64,000 nucleotides of DNA from Corallococcus soli. Its GTDB lineage: Bacteria; Myxococcota; Myxococcia; Myxococcales; Myxococcaceae. The DNA lies in contig NZ_JAAIYO010000007.1 in assembly GCF_014930455.1 (NCBI RefSeq), positions 403,432-467,431 on the forward strand, given 5' to 3'. Both the position numbers and the translations under genes were made by a program. Below, piece after piece: positions 1-9,764 of this stretch (within the stretch, counting starts at the first letter, position 1; every line of letters starts with the position of its first letter). A model generated the notes under the pieces. The model searched no databases and was not told the DNA's origin. It saw only the letters and a program-made list of their open reading frames with translations.

Positions 1-2
1 CC

Positions 3-1979
3 GCGCTGGGCGCGCACCGCGCGCAGGCCGTGGTGCTGTGGCTCTTCCTCGTGCTGGGCATGGAGGGCTTCTACCGCTTCGCGCGACAGCGCACGGGCTC
101 CTCGGTGGGGGCGCTCGTCGCCGCGCCGCTCTTCGGACTCGCGGGCTTCACCGCGCACGCGTGGTCGCTGGGCTGGCTCAACTTCGCCGGCTTCCTGCTG
201 CTGCCGTGGCTGCTGTTCGGCACGCGGCGGGCGGCGGAGGGGCACCTGGACGGCGCGGCGCTGGTGGCCGGCGGCTTCGCGCTCCAGTTGGGCTTCGGCA
301 GTTCCTACCCCGTGCCCATCAGCGCGCTCTTCGTCGCGCTGGAGGCGGTGCGCACGCTGGTGTCCCGGCCCCTGCGCCGAAGCGGCCGGTGGCGGCGCGG
401 GGTGTGGGCGCTCGGCGCGACGGCGCTCTTCACCCTGGGCGCCTGCATGTTCCGCCTGTGGCCCCTGGTGGAGACGATGCGCTCCGCGCCCCGCCTCATG
501 GCCGGCACGCCGGGCCACTCGCTGCTGACGGTGGGGCGCGAGCTGCTCCAGTTCCCCAGCAACGCCGACGTGGGCCACTTCTTCGTCGCGCCCCTCGCCG
601 TCCTCCTCGCGCTGGGCGCCGTGCTCTCCCGCCGCCGCGCCGCGTACCCCGCCGTGCTCGCGGGGCTGTGCGTGTGGCTGGCCTCGGGCTACGCCGCGAA
701 GCCCTCGCTGTTCGCCGCGCTCCGGCTGCTGCCCATCTTCGGGACGCTTCGCTACCCTGAGCGCTTCCTCGTCCCCGCCGGGCTCTTCCTCGCGGAGCTG
801 GCCGCGCTGGGGTTCGCGGCGCTCATGATCCGCGCGCGGTGGGGGACCGCGTGGAAATGGACCGCGCGGGTGGCGTGCGGCCTGGCGCTGGCGGGCATCG
901 CCGTCCAGGTCGTCGGCTTCCACAGGAATGCCCGCCGCGTGACGCTGGTGCCCACACCCCTCGCCGTGGACCAGCCCTTCGCCCAGGCCCGTGGCAACCG
1001 CTGGGCACAGGGCGTCTTCCTCCCGCTCAACCGGGGCTCCATCGCCTGTGGCGAGGCCTGGCCCGTCCCCATGTCCGAGCGCCTCCGGGGCGACCTGTCG
1101 CAGGAGGAGTACCTGGAGGACGCCAGCGCCGGCACCGCGCGACGGGTGGAGTGGACCCCCAATCGGCTCGTGGTGGACGTGGACGCGACGCGGCCCACGG
1201 CGCTGCTCATCAACCAGAACTGGCACCCGGGCTGGAAGTCCTCGGTGGGCGAGGTGGTGTCGCGCGAAGGGCTGCTGGGCGTGACGCTGCCAGAGGGCCA
1301 CCACCGCGTGGTGCTGCGCTTCCTGCCCCGCTCCGGACTGGGAGGCGCGGCCGTGTCGGTGCTCGCCTGGGTGGGCCTGGCGGTGCTCGCCTGGGGCCCA
1401 CGGCGGCGCGGCGCGTGGCCGGGGCCCGGAGCCGTGGCGGTGGCCGTCGTGCCCCTGGTCGCGATGGGCGTCCTGCTGGCGGCCTGGCGCGAACCGGAGG
1501 CGATGCCCGTGCTGCGCAACCCGGATGGCTCGCTGCTCGGGACGGCGGCGCTGCCACCGGACGCGCGAATCCTCCACGGACGCTTCGAGCGCCCCGTGGA
1601 GCTGGTGGCGGCCCAGGTGCCGGCCGCGCCCGACGCGCAGGGCATCGTCCCGCTGGTCCTCTACTGGCAGGTGCGGGGAAAGGTGCCCCGGTCGGTCGGC
1701 ATCTGGGTGCACGTCACCGGCCCCGGGGAGCGGAAGACCGCCGACCACGCCGTCGTCGGCGGCACCTTCTTCTTCAGCGACGCGCCCCGCCGCGCGCTGC
1801 TGCGCGATGCCTTCGCCCTCTCCACGAAGGACTGGGAGCCGGGGCAATGGAAGGTCGTGGTGGGCCTCTGGTACGCGGGCGGAGACGGCTCACGCCTCCA
1901 GGCCTTCACGGCCGACGACACGCCCGTCCCCGAGGATGGCTTCGAGGTGGGGACCCTCACCGTCCCACCCAAGCCGTAG
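3..1979 (+). CDS. YfhO-like multi-pass membrane protein (5' end outside window)
   Basis: The reading frame is open to the first base of the window, so the true start lies upstream; about 658 residues are visible. Hydrophobic segments alternate with short loops through the first ~300 residues, then a soluble stretch and two more membrane helices at roughly residues 440-490. The region around LINQNWHPGWKSS followed by a beta-rich segment and a membrane helix is typical of the YfhO/GT-C-like membrane protein family, where it precedes the C-terminal helices. The last ~150 residues form a beta-rich soluble tail. YfhO proteins are thought to act in transfer of lipid-linked sugars, but no catalytic residue is assigned here. 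It converges with the UvrA-like gene, leaving only 9 bp between the stops. Confidence 0.75.
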   Translation, partial: ALGAHRAQAVVLWLFLVLGMEGFYRFARQRTGSSVGALVAAPLFGLAGFTAHAWSLGWLNFAGFLLLPWLLFGTRRAAEGHLDGAALVAGGFALQLGFGSSYPVPISALFVALEAVRTLVSRPLRRSGRWRRGVWALGATALFTLGACMFRLWPLVETMRSAPRLMAGTPGHSLLTVGRELLQFPSNADVGHFFVAPLAVLLALGAVLSRRRAAYPAVLAGLCVWLASGYAAKPSLFAALRLLPIFGTLRYPERFLVPAGLFLAELAALGFAALMIRARWGTAWKWTARVACGLALAGIAVQVVGFHRNARRVTLVPTPLAVDQPFAQARGNRWAQGVFLPLNRGSIACGEAWPVPMSERLRGDLSQEEYLEDASAGTARRVEWTPNRLVVDVDATRPTALLINQNWHPGWKSSVGEVVSREGLLGVTLPEGHHRVVLRFLPRSGLGGAAVSVLAWVGLAVLAWGPRRRGAWPGPGAVAVAVVPLVAMGVLLAAWREPEAMPVLRNPDGSLLGTAALPPDARILHGRFERPVELVAAQVPAAPDAQGIVPLVLYWQVRGKVPRSVGIWVHVTGPGERKTADHAVVGGTFFFSDAPRRALLRDAFALSTKDWEPGQWKVVVGLWYAGGDGSRLQAFTADDTPVPEDGFEVGTLTVPPKP

Positions 1980-1988
1980 GCCTGAACC

Positions 1989-4367
<2,379 letters not shown>

Positions 4368-4437
4368 GGCGATGGAGTCAAAGTACGTCGTGCTCGGGAG
4401 AACAAGAAGAACAGACAGGCACCCCAGCAGGCCGTTG

Positions 4438-5991
4438 CTACAGCTCGAAGCCCACCATCAACGACGCGGAGGCCCGGGGCACCAGCGCCACGCCGGAGTC
4501 CCTGCGCGCCACCACGCCTCCCGCCGACGCGCTCAGCAGCGTAGACACGCCGCCGCGCACGCGCAGCCGCACGCCTCCGGACACCAGCGCCAGCGGCTCC
4601 AAACCGAAGCGCGCCTCATCGGAGGGAAGTCCGCTCTGGAAGACCGCCAGCGCCCCGGCCTCCAGCGCGCTGGAGAAGGTCCACGGTCCGTGCTTCCAGT
4701 GCGGTCCCGCGTTGAGCCGTAGCTCCAGCTCCGTCTGCCGGAAGGCCACCCGCCGACCCGAGCCCCTGCGCACCGCGAGCCCCACGCCCGACACGTCCAG
4801 TCCCCAGCCCAGCCGCCCCTCGCGCTCCAGGCGCACGTCCAGGCCCGCGATGGAGGGAAGGCCCGCGACAATCCCAGACGTCAGGGACGGCCCCACCGCG
4901 AGCAGCAGCGTGGACCCCACCCCACCCTTGCGCGCGAGCCACGACCGCGCGGCCTGTTCCAGGGGCGCGCCTCCCACCGATGCACTGCCATTGACGGGCA
5001 CCGTCACGGACCGCGACAGGAAGCCCTCCTCCGCGCGCAGCAGCAGCCGGTATGCCCCCGGCGCCACGGCGAGCGTCGTGGGGCCCTCGCCCTTCTCCAG
5101 CTCCGCCACCAACGCGCCGCTTTCGGAGGAGAGGACCAGCCAGCGGCCCGGGGCCTTCACGTCCAGGGTCAGCCGCCCCCGTGCCTGCTGGGGTTCGGAG
5201 AGGACCAGCTCCCCGCGTCCCCGCAGGTCCATCCGGAACGTCGGGCGCTGCAATCCTCCCGCGGAGACGAGCGTGGACTCCAGCGTGCGCGCGTAGGCGT
5301 AGCGGTACGCCTCCTCCAGCGTGACGCGCCCGTCGCGCGACGCATCCGCCGCGCCGCGCAGGCCCGCCGCCAGGTGGTGCGTGAAATAGGACCCCTGCAG
5401 CGCGTCCGACTCCTGGGCGTATTCGTCCGCGCCCGAGGCGCTGATGACGACCCGTCCCTCCAGGTCCGCGGCCTCCATCAGCATGGGCGCTGCCACGGGC
5501 TTCAGGCCCTTCAGGCGCGTGGCGACCCCGGAGCGGCACGAGTCCAGGATGAGGAGCCCCACGCCCACGGGTGCCCCCTTGAGGAAGTCCACCAGCTCGC
5601 GCATCGGAAGCTCGGTGCCGCGCAGGTGCAGGCGGCCGTCCCCCGCGTGCGAGGAGACGTAGAGCACCAGCCAGTCACGCGGCGAGGCCTCGGAGGACAG
5701 CCGGGCCTGGAAGCGCGTCAGGGCCTCGCGCAGCGTGGCGGCATCCGTGCCCAGCAGCGTCACGGTGCGCTCCGGGGGCACCGCGCCCACCTCCTGGAGC
5801 ACCTCGCGCATCCTCCGTGCGTCCGCCTCCGCGAAGCGCAGCCGCTCCTCTCCCGACAGCCCCTGGTTCTCACCGACGATCAACGCCCAGCGGCGCGGGG
5901 CCTCCTCCGCCGCGCGGGCGTGGAGCGGGGCCACCGACACGCAGAGGACGGCCAGCAGCCCCACCACCGTGGAGAGCCACCGCGGTCTCAT
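4438..5991 (-). CDS. Secreted caspase-like (C14) protein with PEGA-like and beta-barrel-like C-terminus
   Basis: 517 residues with an N-terminal signal peptide (cleavage likely after ARA at 27). A caspase-type domain spans about 33-260: catalytic His115 lies in YVSSHAGDG and catalytic Cys152 in LILDSCRSG. An EF-hand-like loop (DASRDGRVTLEE, near 220-232) sits late in the domain, as in many bacterial metacaspase-like proteins. Residues ~275-340 resemble a PEGA-type beta repeat. The last ~170 residues are alternating amphipathic beta strands ending in GFEL, suggesting an outer-membrane beta barrel. Its start codon overlaps the stop of the upstream membrane protein (ATGA), so it is the last gene of the sigma/anti-sigma operon. 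Proteolysis is inferred from the His-Cys pair; substrate unknown. Confidence 0.8.
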   Translation of the reverse strand: MRPRWLSTVVGLLAVLCVSVAPLHARAAEEAPRRWALIVGENQGLSGEERLRFAEADARRMREVLQEVGAVPPERTVTLLGTDAATLREALTRFQARLSSEASPRDWLVLYVSSHAGDGRLHLRGTELPMRELVDFLKGAPVGVGLLILDSCRSGVATRLKGLKPVAAPMLMEAADLEGRVVISASGADEYAQESDALQGSYFTHHLAAGLRGAADASRDGRVTLEEAYRYAYARTLESTLVSAGGLQRPTFRMDLRGRGELVLSEPQQARGRLTLDVKAPGRWLVLSSESGALVAELEKGEGPTTLAVAPGAYRLLLRAEEGFLSRSVTVPVNGSASVGGAPLEQAARSWLARKGGVGSTLLLAVGPSLTSGIVAGLPSIAGLDVRLEREGRLGWGLDVSGVGLAVRRGSGRRVAFRQTELELRLNAGPHWKHGPWTFSSALEAGALAVFQSGLPSDEARFGLEPLALVSGGVRLRVRGGVSTLLSASAGGVVARRDSGVALVPRASASLMVGFEL

Positions 5992-6743
5992 GGGACGACC
6001 CGCAGGACCGCGTGGGCGCTCGCCTTCCCGAGCCCTTCGGGCGTCACCGCGTCCAGCGGCCCCCTTCCCCTCGCACGGGCCTCGACGATGCGCGCGAGGA
6101 GCCCCGCCTTCGCCTCGTCCGCGAGCAGCGGCGTGTCGGAGAAGAACGCGTGCAGCGCCACCGACCCCGGCGTCACCTCCAGCGACGGCGACAGCTTCAC
6201 CTCCGCCCCGGGCTCCACCTTGCCGCTGGTCCGTCCCCCCTGTGGCCAGAGCACGTCCACCGCCCCCGCCTCATCCACCGCGAGCACCAGCACGTCGCGG
6301 TGCGTCCCCGTGCCCACCGCCAGCGTCACGCGCTCGCCGGGCTTCGCGCTCGTGACCGGCGCGCCGCCCTCCGACAGCAGCCGCAGCGCCACGCTCCCCT
6401 TCAGCCGCACGCCGTCCTCCGTGCCCTTCGGCACGTAGACGACCAGCGTCAGCCCCACCGCCAGCGCGACCACCAGCAGCCCGCTCCAGCTCCAGCTCCA
6501 CCTCCAGCTCCACCTCCAGTTCCAGCTCCAGCGCGTCCGCGCCGGCTGGGCCCGCTTCGCCTCCAGCTTCGCGAACACCGTCGCCGCCCGGGGGGCTCGC
6601 AGGCTCGACTCCCGCGCCCGCCGCAGCTCCTCCGCGACGGGTCCGCACGTCGCGCAGGACGCGACGTGCGCGCCCATGCGGCCGGTTGGATCCAACCCCG
6701 AAAGCCACTCGTCCAACTCCAACCGCGAGAGGTGCTCAGCCAC
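5988..6743 (-). CDS. Zinc-finger anti-sigma-like membrane protein with Trp-rich juxtamembrane repeat
   Basis: 251 residues. The N-terminus carries an HxxxCxxC zinc motif (His26, Cys30, Cys33) characteristic of ZAS anti-sigma domains. Residues 71-87 alternate Arg/Ser/Asn with eight tryptophans, and a single membrane helix follows at about 88-104. The remaining ~145 residues are a beta-rich outer domain resembling DUF4384-like domains found with caspase-like proteins. The gene overlaps the ECF sigma factor upstream by 8 bp and the caspase-like gene downstream by 4 bp. Sequestering that sigma factor is inferred from the motif and gene order. The Trp repeat is encoded by a CCAGCT/CCACCT-type hexamer run and is not something I know in this family. 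Confidence 0.75.
   Translation of the reverse strand: MAEHLSRLELDEWLSGLDPTGRMGAHVASCATCGPVAEELRRARESSLRAPRAATVFAKLEAKRAQPARTRWSWNWRWSWRWSWSWSGLLVVALAVGLTLVVYVPKGTEDGVRLKGSVALRLLSEGGAPVTSAKPGERVTLAVGTGTHRDVLVLAVDEAGAVDVLWPQGGRTSGKVEPGAEVKLSPSLEVTPGSVALHAFFSDTPLLADEAKAGLLARIVEARARGRGPLDAVTPEGLGKASAHAVLRVVP
6486..6530. repeat. Hexanucleotide repeat coding for alternating Trp residues
   Basis: On the + strand the segment is a run of imperfect CCAGCT/CCACCT hexamers. On the minus strand it encodes tryptophan at every second residue (72, 74, 76, 78, 80, 82, 84, 86) of the anti-sigma-like protein, next to the membrane helix. The periodicity is visible directly. A slippage origin is inferred. Confidence 0.85.
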
Positions 6744-7287
6744 GGTCCGCCTCCAGTGGCTCTTCCGGCAACCGCCCCAGCTCCGCGGCCTTCTTCCGGA
6801 TGGACTCCAGGTCGCGGACGATGGTCTTTCGTGACACGTCCAGCATCTGGGCGATCTCCTCCTGCGTCAGCCCGTCGAAGAAGTGCAGCGTGGCCACCTC
6901 CAGCTCGCGCTCCCCCATCCGGCCCACCAGGTGGCGGATGAAGTCGGCGGCCTCCCACTGGCTGGGGGTGAGGGCCGCGGCCTCCTCGCGCTCCGGCAGC
7001 AGCGGCTCGCGCAGGTGGCGCGAGCGCAGCGCGTTGAGACACAGGTTGGTGGTGGCGCGGTACACGTACGTCATGGGACGGGCCTCTCGTCGGAACCGCG
7101 CGCCGGCCGTCAACATGCGCTCGAAGACCTCCTGCACGATGTCCCACGCATCGGCGTCACGGCCGAGCAGCGCGAGCGCGCGACGGTGCACCACGGGCGC
7201 GAAGCGCTCGTAGAGCTCCCTGAGCTCCTCCGCACCGAGCCCGCTCGCCATCCGCGTGTCCGACCTTCCTGTTCGTGCTTGTGACAC
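6736..7287 (-). CDS. ECF-family RNA polymerase sigma factor
   Basis: 183 residues with the two-domain ECF layout. Region 2 lies at about 24-85 (ELYERFAPVVHRRAL, then DIVQEVFERML) and region 4 at about 125-172 with a helix-turn-helix (GLTQEEIAQMLDVSRKTIV). There is no region 1.1 or 3. It is first in an operon with a zinc-finger anti-sigma-like protein and a caspase-like protein, sharing 8 bp with the former. The start is uncertain: Met1 at 7287 or Met13 at 7251 are both possible, and family alignment would favour the shorter form. The divergent upstream region holds an inverted repeat that may be its own promoter or operator. Confidence 0.9.
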   Translation of the reverse strand: MSQARTGRSDTRMASGLGAEELRELYERFAPVVHRRALALLGRDADAWDIVQEVFERMLTAGARFRREARPMTYVYRATTNLCLNALRSRHLREPLLPEREEAAALTPSQWEAADFIRHLVGRMGERELEVATLHFFDGLTQEEIAQMLDVSRKTIVRDLESIRKKAAELGRLPEEPLEADRG

Positions 7288-7300
7288 CCGGGCCCGGGGG

Positions 7301-7386
7301 CCTGGGACATCGAATCCGCAATGGGGTGTGGGATACTAGCCGTGCCCCGGCGGCATGTCCCAGGTCGCGCCCGCCGGGTGTCCCAA
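7301..7386. promoter_or_regulatory. Inverted-repeat operator/promoter candidate between sigma operon and lipoprotein
   Basis: CCTGGGACAT at 7301-7310 is the exact inverted complement of ATGTCCCAGG at 7355-7364, and a third GTGTCCCA copy lies at 7378-7385. The repeats sit between the ECF sigma gene and the lipoprotein, which point away from each other. Shared TGGGAC cores on both strands could be ECF -35 elements or a regulator site. No experimental basis; the placement and exact repeat are what is seen. Confidence 0.4.
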
Positions 7387-7392
7387 CCGCAC

Positions 7393-7974
7393 GTGAACCG
7401 ACTCCTGCCCGCCGTCCTGCTCGCCCTGATTGGAGCGGGGTGCTTCGACCCGCTGTACGAGGACCCGGATCCACTGGGCGAGGTGACGTGGGCCGTCTGC
7501 TGCGTCTCCGGTCAGGTGGACACGTGCCGCTGCGAGTCGCTCAACGGCTGCCCGGCCTCCTTCCGGCCCTGCGCGGCGGGCACCTGCGCGGAGTCGCTCA
7601 GCCAGTCTTGCGGCGCCTTCGTGGACGGCGGTCCGTGGGGCCCCCGGGACGCCGGCAGCGGCGTGAACACCGACGGCGGCCTCATCCTGGATGGCGGCAT
7701 CAGCATTGACGCAGGCATCCCCGCCGATGGCGGCGTCAGCACCGACGCGGGCACTTCCACCGACGCGGGCACTCCCACCGACGCGGGAACAGGCGCGGAC
7801 GCGGGCACCGTGGACGCGGGCCCGGGGGACCCCGTCACGGAGTACAGTCCGTGTTGCGACCCACGCACCCGCCAGGTCTCCACCTGCGTCTGCCCTGCCT
7901 CGGGCTGCGCGACCCCGCCCTTCACGCCCTGCGCGTATGGCCGGTGCGCCTTGACGGGTCAGCGCTGCGACTGA
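7393..7974 (+). CDS. Lipoprotein with duplicated Cys-rich module joined by DAG-rich linker
   Basis: I prefer the GTG start at 7393: it puts a lipoprotein-type signal (MNRLLPAVLLALIGAGC, Cys17) at the N-terminus, and the upstream ATG at 7321 would place coding sequence over the inverted-repeat region. The 193-residue product has a Cys-rich module near 35-75 and another at the C-terminus (about 155-193) with the same spacing (CC, TCxC, GC, pCa.G.Ca, C). The two are joined by a linker of TDAG/DGG repeats, a common feature of myxobacterial surface lipoproteins. It is divergent from the sigma operon and may share its control. Function unknown; disulfide-stabilised modules on the cell surface are inferred. 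Confidence 0.7.
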   Translation: MNRLLPAVLLALIGAGCFDPLYEDPDPLGEVTWAVCCVSGQVDTCRCESLNGCPASFRPCAAGTCAESLSQSCGAFVDGGPWGPRDAGSGVNTDGGLILDGGISIDAGIPADGGVSTDAGTSTDAGTPTDAGTGADAGTVDAGPGDPVTEYSPCCDPRTRQVSTCVCPASGCATPPFTPCAYGRCALTGQRCD

Positions 7975-7986
7975 GGACGCCTCCGG

Positions 7987-8808
7987 CTACTTCTTCTCCA
8001 GGATGACGGCATAGAACTCGATGCCCACCCCCTGCCGGTCCTCCTGGGTGATGTAGTCCTCCGGCAGGCCCAGGAACTCGCGCACCGTCTGGATGCCGCC
8101 AGGGCCCGGGGTCCACGGCTCGCAGAGCTTCAGGTACTCCGGCAGGGAGAACAGCTCGAAGTGCTCGCCCATCGTCTTGAACATGCCCACGAACTGCTCC
8201 CACTGGGGCGTCGTCTTCGTGGGGTCCTTGGTCTCGAAGGTGGTGAAGAGCTTGGAGCCCGGCGCGGCCCAGTCATACAGGTCGCGGAAGAACCTCCGGT
8301 TCTCCTCCGCCTGGAGGAACACGGTGATGCCGTTGGCGCCCAGCGCCACCTTGCGCTCGCCGCCCAGGAACTCACGCACGTCGGGGCGCTCCAGGAACGG
8401 CTTCGCCTGACGGATGTCGCACTCCAGGTAGCACACACGCGGGTCGTCGCCCAGCAGCACGCGCGCCTGCGCCATCGTCAGCGGGTTGATGTCCGAATAC
8501 AGCACCTTCACGTCCGGCGGCAGCACGCCGTGGACGTGGTCGTTGGTGGGCAGGCCGGACGCGAAGTCCACCCAGTGCGTGAAGCCCTCCGACGACAGCC
8601 GCTTCGCCGCCACCTGGAGGCAGGAGCGCAGCATCCGCACCCACTTGCGCGTCGAAGGCAGCAGCGAGAACAGGGCCTCCGCGGCCTGCCGGTCCGCCTC
8701 GAAGTTGTGCGTGCCGCCCAACGTGTAGTCGTAGATCCGCGCCGCGTCGGGCACCTGGGGATTCACCCCCGGCACCCGGGCCAGTTCGTTCGCATCCATG
8801 GTCATCAC
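7987..8808 (-). CDS. DUF574-type S-adenosylmethionine-dependent methyltransferase
   Basis: 273 residues. The N-terminal ARIYDYTLGGTHNFEADR motif is a hallmark of the DUF574/Methyltransf_19 family, followed by a nucleotide-binding region (HWVDFASGLPTNDHVH, then VLYSDINPLT) at about 78-112. In this family the SAM-binding Rossmann fold is intact but natural substrates are largely unknown. Several ATG codons cluster at the start (MMTMDANE), so the exact start is uncertain by up to three residues. It follows the Ap4A phosphorylase-like gene by 7 bp on the same strand, suggesting one transcript, although no metabolic link is evident. Confidence 0.85.
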   Translation of the reverse strand: MMTMDANELARVPGVNPQVPDAARIYDYTLGGTHNFEADRQAAEALFSLLPSTRKWVRMLRSCLQVAAKRLSSEGFTHWVDFASGLPTNDHVHGVLPPDVKVLYSDINPLTMAQARVLLGDDPRVCYLECDIRQAKPFLERPDVREFLGGERKVALGANGITVFLQAEENRRFFRDLYDWAAPGSKLFTTFETKDPTKTTPQWEQFVGMFKTMGEHFELFSLPEYLKLCEPWTPGPGGIQTVREFLGLPEDYITQEDRQGVGIEFYAVILEKK

Positions 8809-8815
8809 CCTCCTC

Positions 8816-9679
8816 CTACGGAGCCAGGCCCGCGACCTGGCGCAGCAATTCCAACGGCCCCAGCGCTGCGACCGCGCTGAGCTGCTCCGGCGTGCGCACC
8901 AGCAGCGAGCCCGCGAACCCCAGCGCGTTGACGTTGACGCCCAGGTGCTCCGCGCGGCTCCGGGGCACGAGCAGCATCCAGTCCCGGGTGACCAGCAGGT
9001 TGTAGGGCGACGTCGCCCCCAGGCCCAGCGCCTCGCGCAGCAACCGGTACGCCGCCAGCATCCGGGCGCCCGGCTCCGGGGCCTCCCACGGCCCCAGTCC
9101 CACGACCCGGTGCAGGAAGGGCAGCGCGCCCGCCGCCACCTCGCGGCCCGGCCCCGGCAGCGCGGGGAGCAGCGCCTCCACCGGGGCCCGCAGCGCCTGG
9201 GGCCCCAGCGGCGGGACGAGCTGCAGGTGCTTGTGCCGCTGGCTCGCGCCCGCGATCTCCCCGGCGTTGTAGAAGGCCAGCCCGTCCAGCCCCTCCAGGC
9301 ACGTCGCGAGCGCGTCGAAGTCCCCGGCCGTCAGCAGCGCGTCCTGCGATTCGAAGTCGCGCGTCACCAGCAGCAGGTGGTGCTCCACGACGTTGAACTT
9401 GTTGAGCAGGCACACGTGCGCGGGCGCCACGTCCCCCAGCACCAGGGCCGGCTCCGGGGACGCGAACGGATTGAACGGCGCCGCGCTGGAAGGCGCCGGA
9501 CGGGGACGCTCCTTGAGCGCCACCCGCCCCAGCACGCGCACCTGGAACGTCGCGCCCCCGTCCACCACGGTGCGGGCCTCGGTGGTGATGGGCTGCAACG
9601 CGCCGGTCTCCAGCGCATGTCCGGTGACCGCCAGCGTGCGCGGCCAGAGGTCTTCAGGCGTCAGCGGTGCCGCGCTCAA
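8816..9679 (-). CDS. ATP adenylyltransferase / Ap4A phosphorylase-like protein
   Basis: 287 residues. The HIT-like catalytic motif RHKHLQLVP gives His149-x-His151-x-Gln153, preceded by NKFNVVEHHLLLVTRDFE as in the yeast Apa1/Apa2 and bacterial Ap4A phosphorylase family. These enzymes split diadenosine tetraphosphate with phosphate to ADP and ATP, or run in reverse, using the central His as nucleophile. A C-terminal domain (about 190-287) with LLVTRDWMLLVPRSR also matches the family. It is cytoplasmic, with no signal peptide, and lies first in a pair with the DUF574 methyltransferase. Confidence 0.85.
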   Translation of the reverse strand: MSAAPLTPEDLWPRTLAVTGHALETGALQPITTEARTVVDGGATFQVRVLGRVALKERPRPAPSSAAPFNPFASPEPALVLGDVAPAHVCLLNKFNVVEHHLLLVTRDFESQDALLTAGDFDALATCLEGLDGLAFYNAGEIAGASQRHKHLQLVPPLGPQALRAPVEALLPALPGPGREVAAGALPFLHRVVGLGPWEAPEPGARMLAAYRLLREALGLGATSPYNLLVTRDWMLLVPRSRAEHLGVNVNALGFAGSLLVRTPEQLSAVAALGPLELLRQVAGLAP

Positions 9680-9764
9680 GGAAGGGACTCCCGTTCAGGG
9701 GGGCAGCCGCCAGTCTTTGCCGTCCACCACCACCAGCGTCAACTCCCCCTCCCCGCCGCGAGGC

